DNA of 5,760 nt from positions 1-5,760 of the forward strand of contig JAFGNQ010000164.1 in assembly GCA_016926925.1 (NCBI GenBank), given 5' to 3'. Source of the DNA: Candidatus Aminicenantota bacterium. Lineage in GTDB: Bacteria > Acidobacteriota > Aminicenantia > Aminicenantales > Aminicenantaceae. Positions 1 through 5,464 of the stretch are shown here, piece by piece. Made by a program: the position numbers and the translations under genes. Within the stretch, counting starts at the first letter, position 1. Each line of letters begins with the position of its first letter. Under the pieces are notes generated by a model, which worked only from the letters and a program-made list of their open reading frames with translations, made no database searches and was not told the origin of the DNA.

Positions 1-252
1 AAAGCTCAGCAAACGCCCTTCCTTCGCGGAGAAGGGCCTCGCGGCTGGCGGGCGAGCTTCGACTGGTTCGTTGCGAATCATGTGAACATCTACGCCGTGC
101 TGGAGGGGAAATATGACGGCCCCGCGGCAGGGCAGAACAACGGAAACGGAGGAAGTTATGCAGGCGGTGGTGACTACTTTGACTGCGATCCGGGAGAGAC
201 TTCGAGCAGGAAAACGAGCCGGGGCGATCCCATATATCGGCCCAAGCAGTGA
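1..252 (+). CDS. Probable phage-type replication protein, C-terminal part (5' end outside window)
   Basis: An open frame enters the window at base 1 and runs 83 codons to a TGA. Near its beginning it reads FLRGEGPRGWRASFDWFVAN, followed by an LEGKYDG segment. This 'FL.G...RGW.A.FDW......VLEGKYD' pattern is what I know from the C-terminal tail of phage and mobile-element replication initiators or replisome organisers, usually found just upstream of a DnaC-like helicase loader. The remaining ~40 residues are Gly-, Asn- and Ser-rich and probably disordered. The next gene is exactly such a loader and begins inside this one, overlapping by 95 or 140 nt depending on its start. The usual role would be binding the element's origin and recruiting the loader. 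The DNA-binding part is not in the window, so the family call rests on the tail motif and context. Confidence 0.72.
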   Translation, partial: KAQQTPFLRGEGPRGWRASFDWFVANHVNIYAVLEGKYDGPAAGQNNGNGGSYAGGGDYFDCDPGETSSRKTSRGDPIYRPKQ

Positions 253-874
253 GCCGGCATGCCGGGTCTGCTCCGATACGGGGTGGCGCCGAGCCGAGGG
301 GGAGGAGTTCATCGGCCTGAAGCGGTGCAAGTGCGTGAAGGAGAGAATCCGGGCGGCGCGCCTGGCGGCGATCCCGGAGCGTTTCCGGGAAAGCTCCTTC
401 GAATCCTACCGGCCTAAGAACCGGAAGCAGGAATGGGCCTTGGCGCAGATGCTGGAGGATCCGGGAGGGAATTTTTATCTTATCGGGAACTATGGAAGCG
501 GGAAGACCCTCCTCCTGTACGCGCAGTACCGGAAGATGGTGCTTGCTGGGAGAATCCGCTGCCACGTGCGTACGACCCGAGAACTGGTGGAGGAACTGAG
601 GCGATCTGAGTTTGATGACAGTTTCGTTTCGCCGGTGATTTCAGCAGCATCAAAGCCTGATCCCTACCATTTCTTCTGGGACGACGTAGACAAGCTGAAA
701 CCGACCGACTTCCGGACCGAGGTACTCTTCAACTTGGTCGATTCCCTTTACCGCGGGAACCATGGGCTGACCATTACGAGCAACTATTCGATGCGGGACC
801 TGATCGAGCGAGAACGCCTTCATCCTGCGATCGTCCGCCGCTTGGATGATATGTGCCGAATAGTGGAGGTGTGA
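113..874 (+). CDS. DnaC/IstB-type AAA+ ATPase, probable phage helicase loader
   Basis: The 253-residue protein has the layout of DnaC-type helicase loaders. An N-terminal helical region is followed by a CxxC...CxC cluster (C50, C53, C72, C74) that could bind zinc. The AAA+ core has a Walker A motif GNYGSGKT at 125-132, a Walker B FFWDDVDK at 187-194, a sensor-1-like TITSN at 220-224, and a C-terminal PAIVRRLDDM (238-247) whose arginines fit the box VII/arginine-finger position. Family members load the replicative helicase onto origin DNA; IstB proteins that help transposases share the fold, but no transposase is adjacent. Two starts are plausible. ATG 113 has GGAGGGG 4 nt upstream. ATG 158 (Met16) has GGAGG 5 nt upstream and gives a 238-residue protein with less overlap with the preceding gene. 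The preceding replication-protein tail supports a prophage or integrative-element module. Confidence 0.88.
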   Translation: MTAPRQGRTTETEEVMQAVVTTLTAIRERLRAGKRAGAIPYIGPSSEPACRVCSDTGWRRAEGEEFIGLKRCKCVKERIRAARLAAIPERFRESSFESYRPKNRKQEWALAQMLEDPGGNFYLIGNYGSGKTLLLYAQYRKMVLAGRIRCHVRTTRELVEELRRSEFDDSFVSPVISAASKPDPYHFFWDDVDKLKPTDFRTEVLFNLVDSLYRGNHGLTITSNYSMRDLIERERLHPAIVRRLDDMCRIVEV

Positions 875-1089
875 TGGAGAATCCGTATGCTCAACTGAAA
901 CCTGGCGATCGTGTGATCTGGCTTTATTCCAGGAAACGTTCGTTCGTAGTCGGTCACAGAGTGAAACGGATTCCCGCTGTGATTATACGCGTCTGCAAAC
1001 GGAAGATCAGGCTGAGAGCGCAGCTGCCTGGCATGGAAAGAACTGTCAACGTTGATCCAGACAATGTCATTTTTGAAAGGGAGGAGTGA
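874..1089 (+). CDS. Small basic protein, SH3-like barrel (hypothetical)
   Basis: This 71-residue gene starts at the ATG that overlaps the loader's stop codon (TGATG, one shared base), with GGAGG 4 nt upstream, so translation is probably coupled. An earlier in-frame ATG at 853 lies inside the loader gene and lacks such a site. The protein has a KPGDRVIWLYS opening, alternating hydrophobic/basic strands (PAVIIRV, KIRLRAQL) and a closing VNVDPDNVIF segment. That arrangement resembles the small beta-barrel proteins of SH3/KOW type often carried by phages and integrative elements. Their function is generally unknown; nucleic-acid binding would suit the basic charge but is inference. It is the last intact gene of the GC-rich block, and the sequence turns AT-rich right after its stop. 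Confidence 0.75.
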   Translation: MENPYAQLKPGDRVIWLYSRKRSFVVGHRVKRIPAVIIRVCKRKIRLRAQLPGMERTVNVDPDNVIFEREE

Positions 1090-1201
1090 CATTCCATCGA
1101 ATCATTGCATGGATAAAGAACGGCCGGATCAGCTCAGAATAATTTACGAGAATGGTGTATCTGGAGAAGCAAGGTCACTTTTCTAAAATGCGCTAACAGG
1201 G

Positions 1202-1230
1202 TTGACCCACGCCGACTGCCTTTTCATAAC
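1202..1230 (+). promoter_or_regulatory. Possible sigma70-type promoter
   Basis: TTGACC (1202-1207, five of six bases of the -35 consensus) is followed after exactly 17 bp by CATAAC (1225-1230, four of six bases of the -10 consensus). Transcription would begin around 1236-1238, inside the left arm of the perfect inverted repeat at 1233-1257. No gene starts soon after it; the next plus-strand gene begins at 1612. If active, it would give a long leader for the desulfurase or a short untranslated RNA. Promoter-like hexamers occur by chance in AT-rich DNA, so this is tentative. Confidence 0.3.
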
Positions 1231-1232
1231 AT

Positions 1233-1261
1233 TGATTCAGGGTGGAACCCTGAATCATTTT
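1233..1261 (+). terminator. Perfect 11-bp hairpin with short T run; possible terminator
   Basis: TGATTCAGGGT (1233-1243) and ACCCTGAATCA (1247-1257) are exact reverse complements separated by only GGA, and TTTT follows on the plus strand (1258-1261). This could end transcription of the phage-like genes whose last stop is at 1089. The T run is short and the lower half of the stem is AT-rich, so it would not be a strong terminator. On the other strand it lies just beyond the stop of the interrupted frame at 1261-1584. An operator role is the alternative, because the arms overlap the start point of the promoter-like pair just upstream. Confidence 0.45.
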
Positions 1262-1584
1262 CAATGGTATTGTAAAATTGTCATATCTATTTTAAGATCA
1301 TCAGTTATACTGTCGTGATAGGATTTTGTATGCTCAAGCAAAGATTTGAGTGAATTACTTAATCCCTGAATTCTGAACATTGAATCAGAAATGAATAAAG
1401 ATACTATCTGGATATCTCTTGCTGTTTTTAAAGTGGATGTTTCCCTGATCTTTTTATAAAAGGGTTTCCGGGTGGTTTTGTCTTTAATTCTGATTCAGAG
1501 TCCCAAATTCAGTTCTATTGAAGGTTCCTGTGAATAACGATTAAGAAATCTACAGAAGGCGACCCAAGGTACAACAATATTATT
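1261..1584 (-). pseudogene. Interrupted minus-strand frame, possible decayed gene
   Basis: Reading the minus strand, one frame stays open from a TAA (plus positions 1585-1587) to a TGA at 1261-1263, broken only by one in-frame TGA at 1495-1497. The part after that TGA is 77 codons and ends with a segment containing SLKSLLEHTKSYHDS; the part before it contains VVPWVAFCRFLNRYSQEP. The only ATG lies at 1378-1380, would give 39 residues, and has no ribosome binding site. I do not recognise the protein. Stops are rarer than expected for such AT-rich DNA, which is the reason for listing it, but with six frames available a chance opening is quite possible. Confidence 0.25.
1366..1512. repeat. Imperfect 30-bp inverted repeat flanking about 87 bp
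   Basis: The left arm 1366-1395 and the reverse complement of the right arm 1483-1512 agree at 23 of 30 positions by eye. The agreement includes an exact 10-bp core (TGAATCAGAA at 1381-1390; TTCTGATTCA at 1488-1497) and an exact 7-bp outer end (CTGAATT; AATTCAG). The same GATTCAG/CTGAATC word also makes up the hairpin at 1233-1257. It could be a folded RNA, a set of protein-binding sites, or the worn ends of a small non-autonomous element. No flanking target duplication is evident to me. Confidence 0.4.
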
Positions 1585-1611
1585 TTAGATTTTTTTCCTT
1601 GGCCTTATATC

Positions 1612-2772
1612 ATGGATGAATTTTCACAGCCGATTTACCTCGACTATAATGCAACCACACCACACGACCCGGAAGTCATAGCAGCGATGCGGCCATATCT
1701 TGAAGCCCATTTCGGGAATCCGTCCAGTTCATATCCATACGGTCGTAAAACCCGTGAAGCCATCAAAACCGCGCGGTTTCATGTCGCCGCATCATTAAAC
1801 TGCTCTCCCGAGGAGATCGTATTCACAAGTGGAGGAACGGAGTCCAATAACTTCGCTATACGGGGCATCGCACTCAGCAGGAAAAATCAAGGGAGACATA
1901 TTATTACCAGCCGAATAGAGCATCCTGCCGTCAGTGCCGTTTGCGAGAAGCTGAAGCGGGAAGGCTTTGAAATAACCTTTCTTCCTGTTGACACCCAGGG
2001 ATTAGTGAGTCCGGGTGACGTTGAAAAGGCGATCCGCCCAGATACGATCCTTATCACCTTAATGCACGCAAACAACGAAGTCGGAAGCATTCAACCAATT
2101 GAGGAAGTCTCCGCACTTGCCAGGTCATACGGGATTGCCATGCACACGGATGCCGCCCAGTGCGTCGGGAAAATATCGACCGATGTACAGATTTTAGGAG
2201 TCGACCTTCTAACCGTAGCCGGACACAAGGTTTACGCGCCTAAAGGAGTAGGCGCGCTATATATCCGCGATGGACTCGGCCTCGAGCGTTTAATGGAAGG
2301 AGCCAATCAAGAAAATGGCTTGAGGCCGGGAACCGAAAACGTTTTAGAAATCGTCGGACTGGGAAAAGCCTGCGAAATCGCTTTCACGGATCTATCACGG
2401 AACCATGAGCATTTGCTGAAAATGCGGGACATGCTGGAAGGAAATCTACTGAAGATAGTTCCCGGGATTAAGGTGAACGGCCATACGATAAAGCGTCTGC
2501 CGAACACACTCAGCATCAGTGTTCAGGGTGTGGATGCGGGTATGCTCTTAACCCGAGTCGAAAAGCATTTGGCAATTTCCGCCGGTGCAGCCTGCCATTC
2601 CGGAACCACCCAAATTTCACATGTCCTTCAGGCTATGCAGGTGCCGGAAGAATGGGCCCTTGGAACTCTACGATTGTCAACAGGCCGTATGACAACAAAG
2701 ACGGAAATCGAAGCAGCGGTCTCCATCCTGGCCGAAGCCGTCGACGTTTATCGCAGCGAACGAAGAGCCTAA
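1612..2772 (+). CDS. Cysteine desulfurase, IscS/NifS type (class V aminotransferase fold)
   Basis: This 386-residue PLP enzyme should remove sulfur from L-cysteine as a persulfide, for iron-sulfur clusters or other sulfur transfer in the cytoplasm. Visible signatures are YLDYNATTP (9-17), FTSGGTESNN (71-80), H104 in EHPAV, N155 in HANNEVG, D180 and Q183 in HTDAAQ, K206 in AGHKVYAPKG (the PLP Schiff-base lysine), RPGTEN (238-243), and catalytic C328. These positions match E. coli IscS numbering as I remember it. The active-site loop is full length as in group I enzymes, but reads GAACHSG where IscS/NifS usually have GSACTS. The Cys-His-Ser variant and the later LRLSTGR resemble selenocysteine lyases, so selenocysteine could be a substrate; this is inference. 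The start gives the normal N terminus, yet the preceding sequence (TTTTTTCCTTGGCCTTATATC) has no Shine-Dalgarno site. No scaffold gene such as iscU lies nearby; the 3' end overlaps the convergent gene by 4 nt. Confidence 0.92.
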   Translation: MDEFSQPIYLDYNATTPHDPEVIAAMRPYLEAHFGNPSSSYPYGRKTREAIKTARFHVAASLNCSPEEIVFTSGGTESNNFAIRGIALSRKNQGRHIITSRIEHPAVSAVCEKLKREGFEITFLPVDTQGLVSPGDVEKAIRPDTILITLMHANNEVGSIQPIEEVSALARSYGIAMHTDAAQCVGKISTDVQILGVDLLTVAGHKVYAPKGVGALYIRDGLGLERLMEGANQENGLRPGTENVLEIVGLGKACEIAFTDLSRNHEHLLKMRDMLEGNLLKIVPGIKVNGHTIKRLPNTLSISVQGVDAGMLLTRVEKHLAISAGAACHSGTTQISHVLQAMQVPEEWALGTLRLSTGRMTTKTEIEAAVSILAEAVDVYRSERRA

Positions 2773-3458
2773 TCCGGATAATGGCGGCGGAATCGGTCTG
2801 CAATCTGGGCACTATGATTTCCGGAAGGTCCGTAAGACAGGAAACTCACTGAGGAGACTCGGCGCACCATGGGATCGAATTCCCTGATCAATTTCAGATG
2901 GGCTTGAATCGTGCCTATCTGGCTTTGCGTCAGAGGGCATAAAATCGTTCCCATATGAATGGCATAAAAGGATTTTTCTTCGAACGCCAGTTCAGGCGGG
3001 AAAAATACGTCGAGAAACCGGACGGCATGATCTCCGCAGTTGAAGACCGCTGTGCGATTGTCCGCTTCCGGATCGAATTGGACCGGCAATAGCATGTGGC
3101 AGACATGATAGCTGGTCCGGTCCGTTACTCCCGTCATTTCAAGAGAGCCCTGAACCATGTCGAAGTGGTGTTTCGAGCACAGGTACCGTACCGCATCATT
3201 CAGCACGATCCTGAACGCCGTGGGTTCATCCTTCGAATAAGAGCAAAATTGGAAGAGGTTATGGAGAGGGGTTCTTTGGGGATTCCGGTCAGCAATTTCC
3301 AGTATGGAATCAAAACTTACAACGGGGGCTCCCTGTTTCTTGAGACGGAAATATTCTTGAAACAGCGCGCGTTCGGTTTCTTCCGAAACCGGGCATCGGC
3401 AGCTTAATGTTGCAAAGAGGATTGTGCGAAGCGCAGTCAATTCGATTTGATAGGTCAT
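2769..3458 (-). CDS. Unrecognised 229-residue protein with seven cysteines
   Basis: I do not recognise this family. The protein has no signal peptide and no clear membrane segment, so it is probably cytoplasmic. It carries cysteines at 20, 22, 72, 94, 120, 141 and 174 and several histidines close to cysteines (C94-S-K-H-H, H118-V-C-H121, C141-G-D-H144), a pattern that might bind metal or a cluster, although spacing alone does not prove it. The start is fixed well: an in-frame TAA lies 18 nt upstream of the ATG, and GAGG sits 7 nt before it. It follows the ABC importer ATPase on the same strand after 66 nt and so may be the last gene of that transcription unit. Its stop TAG shares four bases with the desulfurase stop on the other strand (CTAA at 2769-2772). 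A role linked to the imported substrate is inference from position. Confidence 0.72.
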   Translation of the reverse strand: MTYQIELTALRTILFATLSCRCPVSEETERALFQEYFRLKKQGAPVVSFDSILEIADRNPQRTPLHNLFQFCSYSKDEPTAFRIVLNDAVRYLCSKHHFDMVQGSLEMTGVTDRTSYHVCHMLLPVQFDPEADNRTAVFNCGDHAVRFLDVFFPPELAFEEKSFYAIHMGTILCPLTQSQIGTIQAHLKLIREFDPMVRRVSSVSFLSYGPSGNHSAQIADRFRRHYPD

Positions 3459-3481
3459 TTGAAAGCCTCGTTGAATTTAGA

Positions 3482-3518
3482 AAGATTTCACCCCTCCTAG
3501 CCAGCTCATTGAAATCTT
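3482..3518 (-). promoter_or_regulatory. Hairpin in the spacer before the unknown gene
   Basis: AAGATTTCA (3482-3490) and TGAAATCTT (3510-3518) are exact 9-bp reverse complements around a 19-nt loop. Read on the minus strand, the loop carries AGGAGGGG (3491-3498), a strong ribosome-binding sequence with no usable start codon at the right distance: the reading TGAAATCTTTCTAA follows. No U run follows the stem, so a terminator is unlikely. It may be a processing or attenuation element between the importer ATPase and the downstream gene. Confidence 0.3.
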
Positions 3519-3524
3519 GGCTTA

Positions 3525-4310
3525 TTACAGTGGAACTACTGTTTTTCCGAGATTTTTCGATGCCTTGTAGGTAAGGATTCTCACATCGATTTCGAACACA
3601 TCTCTCAGATTACCTTCAGTGATGACGTTAGCGGTGTCTCCTACAATCGCGGCCTTTCCGTGGTTCATCAGTAGAGCCCTGCTGGAAATCGCCAGAGCAT
3701 GATCTGGGAAGTGCGTCGCCATTATAACCGTGATTCCTTTTTCCCTGCATAGGCGATCCAGCACTTTCAGAATTATCCTTTGGTTTTTGAAATCCAGGTG
3801 GGACGTGGGCTCATCCAATAAAAGCACGTCCGGATCCGCACATAGAGCTCTTGCTATAAGCGCTAGCTGCGCCTGGCCTCCGCTGATATTGGTGTAGGGC
3901 CTGTCCTCCAGATGCGACAGGTCGAGGCTTTCGATAATTTCTTTGGCGATACGTATGTCCTTCTCAGACGGAGAATAGAAAACATTCAGGTGGGGCGCTC
4001 TTCCCATCACCACCATTTCGAGTACCGTGAAAGGGAATGTCATGTCTTGTTTCTGGGCGACATAACCTATTTTTTTACCAATCTCGTTCCTTTTCATGGC
4101 CTTAATATTTTTTCCTTCTATGGAAATTCCCCCCCGGTTCAATTGAAACAGGCCGTCGATACATTTGAGCATGGTCGTTTTGCCGCAACCGTTCGGGCCC
4201 AGAATGCTCAATATCTGGCCCCTGTTGACTGAAAAGGTCGTATTTTCAAAAATATAACTCTTTGAATCGTAACTGAAAGCGGCATTCTTGACTTCTACTA
4301 ATACGTCCAT
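3525..4310 (-). CDS. ABC transporter ATP-binding protein, FecE/BtuD type
   Basis: The 261-residue protein is the ATPase of a type II metal-chelate importer, acting on the cytoplasmic face with the neighbouring permease. Motifs in order: Walker A GPNGCGKT (38-45), Q-loop at 86-88 (VAQKQ), signature ISGGQ (142-146) preceded by YTN, Walker B VLLLDEPTS (162-170), D-loop HLD (171-173) and switch histidine H200 in ATHF. The signature has Ile-Ser-Gly-Gly-Gln instead of the commoner LSGGE, which several members of this importer class share. The length is normal for FecE/BtuD relatives. The ATG lies inside the last codons of the permease gene (13-nt overlap) and is preceded on its strand by GGGGGG three bases away, which suggests coupled translation. 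Substrates of this class include iron-siderophores, haem, cobalamin and, in some members, molybdate or tungstate; the sequence does not decide. Confidence 0.93.
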   Translation of the reverse strand: MDVLVEVKNAAFSYDSKSYIFENTTFSVNRGQILSILGPNGCGKTTMLKCIDGLFQLNRGGISIEGKNIKAMKRNEIGKKIGYVAQKQDMTFPFTVLEMVVMGRAPHLNVFYSPSEKDIRIAKEIIESLDLSHLEDRPYTNISGGQAQLALIARALCADPDVLLLDEPTSHLDFKNQRIILKVLDRLCREKGITVIMATHFPDHALAISSRALLMNHGKAAIVGDTANVITEGNLRDVFEIDVRILTYKASKNLGKTVVPL

Positions 4311-5320
4311 CGTCCCCCCGTCTTACGTAGCAAGTAGGCAAAAAACGGCGCACCGACTATGGCGGTAAGAATGCTTAAGGGCACTTCGACCGTCGTCGCG
4401 ATCCTTGCAATATCATCGATGGCAAGAAGTGAAAACGCTCCGATCGAAATACAGGCGGGCAGCATTTTCCTGTGATCGGGACCGACGATCATTCTCGCTA
4501 TATGAGGAATGACCAGTCCGATCCATCCGACAATTCCGCAAAGAGATACCGATGCGGCGATGGTGATGGTGGCCGCCGTGACGATCACCAGTTTCAACCA
4601 TTTCGTATCTACGCCCAGGGACTGGGCTTCCTCCTCGCCAAGCGACAGTACGTTGATTCTCCATCGCAGAACAAGGAGTGTTGCGCATCCAACGATAATA
4701 GGCGGCGCACCCAGCCAGACGTCTTTCATAGAAATGCCCGCAAGGCTTCCCATGAGCCAGTAGACGATCGTAGGCAACTGCTCGTCGGGGTCGGCTACGT
4801 ATTTCACCAGCCCTATGAGGGCGGAGAAAAAGGAACTGCTTATGACGCCCACCAGCACGAGCATCAGAAGCGAATTCCCTTTTTTTCTCCTGCTGATGAG
4901 ATAGGCTCCGAACACGGCAATGATGCCGAAGGCGAAGGCCAGCAATTGAACCGTCAGAGCTTTTCCGGACAAAAGGATTCCGAGACAGGCTCCGAAACCG
5001 GCCCCCGCGGACACGCCGAGTATATCGGGACTCACCAGAGGATTCTTAAACAGACCCTGAAACGCCGCTCCTGAAAGAGCCAGGCTGGCACCTACGAGCA
5101 TCGCCAGAATAGCCCTCGGAAAGCGTATGTTGAGAATGATCGATTCCTCTATCTCCGACCATGTCGGATGGACAGGCAGGAGTCGCGAAGCAAGAATATG
5201 GAATCCGGTTTCGAGGGATATCTCGTACCTACCGATAAAAACGGAAACCAAAAACGCCGCTATCGGCAATGCGACCAGAATATACGGCTTCATTTTAATT
5301 TTTCCGGCAATGGCTGTCAT
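4298..5320 (-). CDS. ABC transporter permease, FecCD/BtuC family
   Basis: This 340-residue, very hydrophobic protein is the membrane channel of the importer; the family forms a homodimer with about ten helices per subunit. The first membrane helix covers about residues 13-29. Family landmarks are RFPRAILAMLVGASLALSGA (66-85), the NPLVSPDILGVSAGA segment (93-107), YWLMGSL (187-193), SLGEEEAQSLGVD (226-238, the coupling region that contacts the ATPase), GWIGLVIPHIAR (265-276) and VEVPLSILTAIVGAPFFAYL (311-330). Length is typical. Two starts are possible: ATG at 5318-5320, with only a distant GGGA, and an ATG ten codons in (5291-5293), with a weak GGA nine bases upstream. Both precede the first helix. 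It overlaps the ATPase gene by 13 nt and follows the binding-protein gene after 144 nt. Confidence 0.94.
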   Translation of the reverse strand: MTAIAGKIKMKPYILVALPIAAFLVSVFIGRYEISLETGFHILASRLLPVHPTWSEIEESIILNIRFPRAILAMLVGASLALSGAAFQGLFKNPLVSPDILGVSAGAGFGACLGILLSGKALTVQLLAFAFGIIAVFGAYLISRRKKGNSLLMLVLVGVISSSFFSALIGLVKYVADPDEQLPTIVYWLMGSLAGISMKDVWLGAPPIIVGCATLLVLRWRINVLSLGEEEAQSLGVDTKWLKLVIVTAATITIAASVSLCGIVGWIGLVIPHIARMIVGPDHRKMLPACISIGAFSLLAIDDIARIATTVEVPLSILTAIVGAPFFAYLLRKTGGRWTY

Positions 5321-5464
5321 ATATCGTCATTTTCCCATCTTTTTATGGAGTCCCATGGAACCATATACATAGAGAGAAAGAGCATCGTTTTGGGCACTGT
5401 TCTCAAAGGTGCATAAAAGCGCCGTTCATCGGTCCATGGGCACACTGCGTCACTGTGGAGTCCT
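5321..5464 (-). other. 144-nt spacer between binding-protein and permease genes
   Basis: This spacer is long for one operon. It holds two segments able to pair, TCCCATGGAACC (5351-5362) and GGTCCATGGG (5431-5440), matching with one bulged A. Part of the match is the palindrome CCATGG, so the evidence is weak. A processing hairpin that lets the binding protein be made in excess over the permease is a common arrangement in importers and is a possible explanation. I see no clear promoter in it. Confidence 0.25.

Larger units (their letters stand above)
1090..1611. other. AT-rich gap of about 520 bp without an intact gene
   Basis: This stretch separates the phage-like block from the chromosomal block and is visibly richer in A and T than both. 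It contains a hairpin at 1233-1257, a promoter-like pair at 1202-1230, dispersed GATTCAG/CTGAATC motifs and an interrupted minus-strand frame, each listed separately. The only plus-strand frames with an ATG that I noticed are very short (1109-1186, 25 codons; 1391-1459, 22 codons) and neither has a ribosome binding site. The change in base composition at about 1090-1200 suggests an element boundary or deletion scar, but I see no integrase, attachment-site duplication or tRNA end here. Confidence 0.6.

Noticed and set aside
820..1092. 90-codon minus-strand frame
   Set aside because: It covers the end of the helicase-loader gene and all of the small SH3-like gene, both of which have good starts; no independent support.
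1109..1186. 25-codon plus-strand frame after the phage-like genes
   Set aside because: It has an ATG but no ribosome binding site at the right distance and no recognisable sequence.
1391..1459. 22-codon hydrophobic plus-strand frame, considered as a small toxin
   Set aside because: There is no ribosome binding site, and the frame starts inside the inverted repeat. Length and hydrophobicity alone are not enough.
1495..1497. In-frame TGA read as selenocysteine
   Set aside because: The frame lacks a supported start, and I could not find a convincing selenocysteine insertion hairpin directly after the TGA. A decayed gene or a chance frame is simpler.
1200..1600. CRISPR array or tRNA-type attachment site
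   Set aside because: The repeated words are short, in mixed orientation and irregularly spaced, and no tRNA-like fold or CCA end is visible.
3096..3407. 103-codon plus-strand frame opposite the unknown gene
   Set aside because: The minus-strand frame is longer, has a ribosome binding site and ends in phase with the neighbouring genes. The plus-strand frame has none of these supports.
4472..5074. 200-codon plus-strand frame
   Set aside because: It lies opposite the well-supported permease gene, and its translation is rich in Arg, His, Gln and Asp without any recognisable motif, as expected of an antisense shadow.
5317..5385. 22-codon minus-strand frame ending in ATGA overlap with the permease start
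   Set aside because: The stop/start overlap is suggestive of coupling, but there is no ribosome binding site upstream and the peptide is unrecognised. It could easily be chance.
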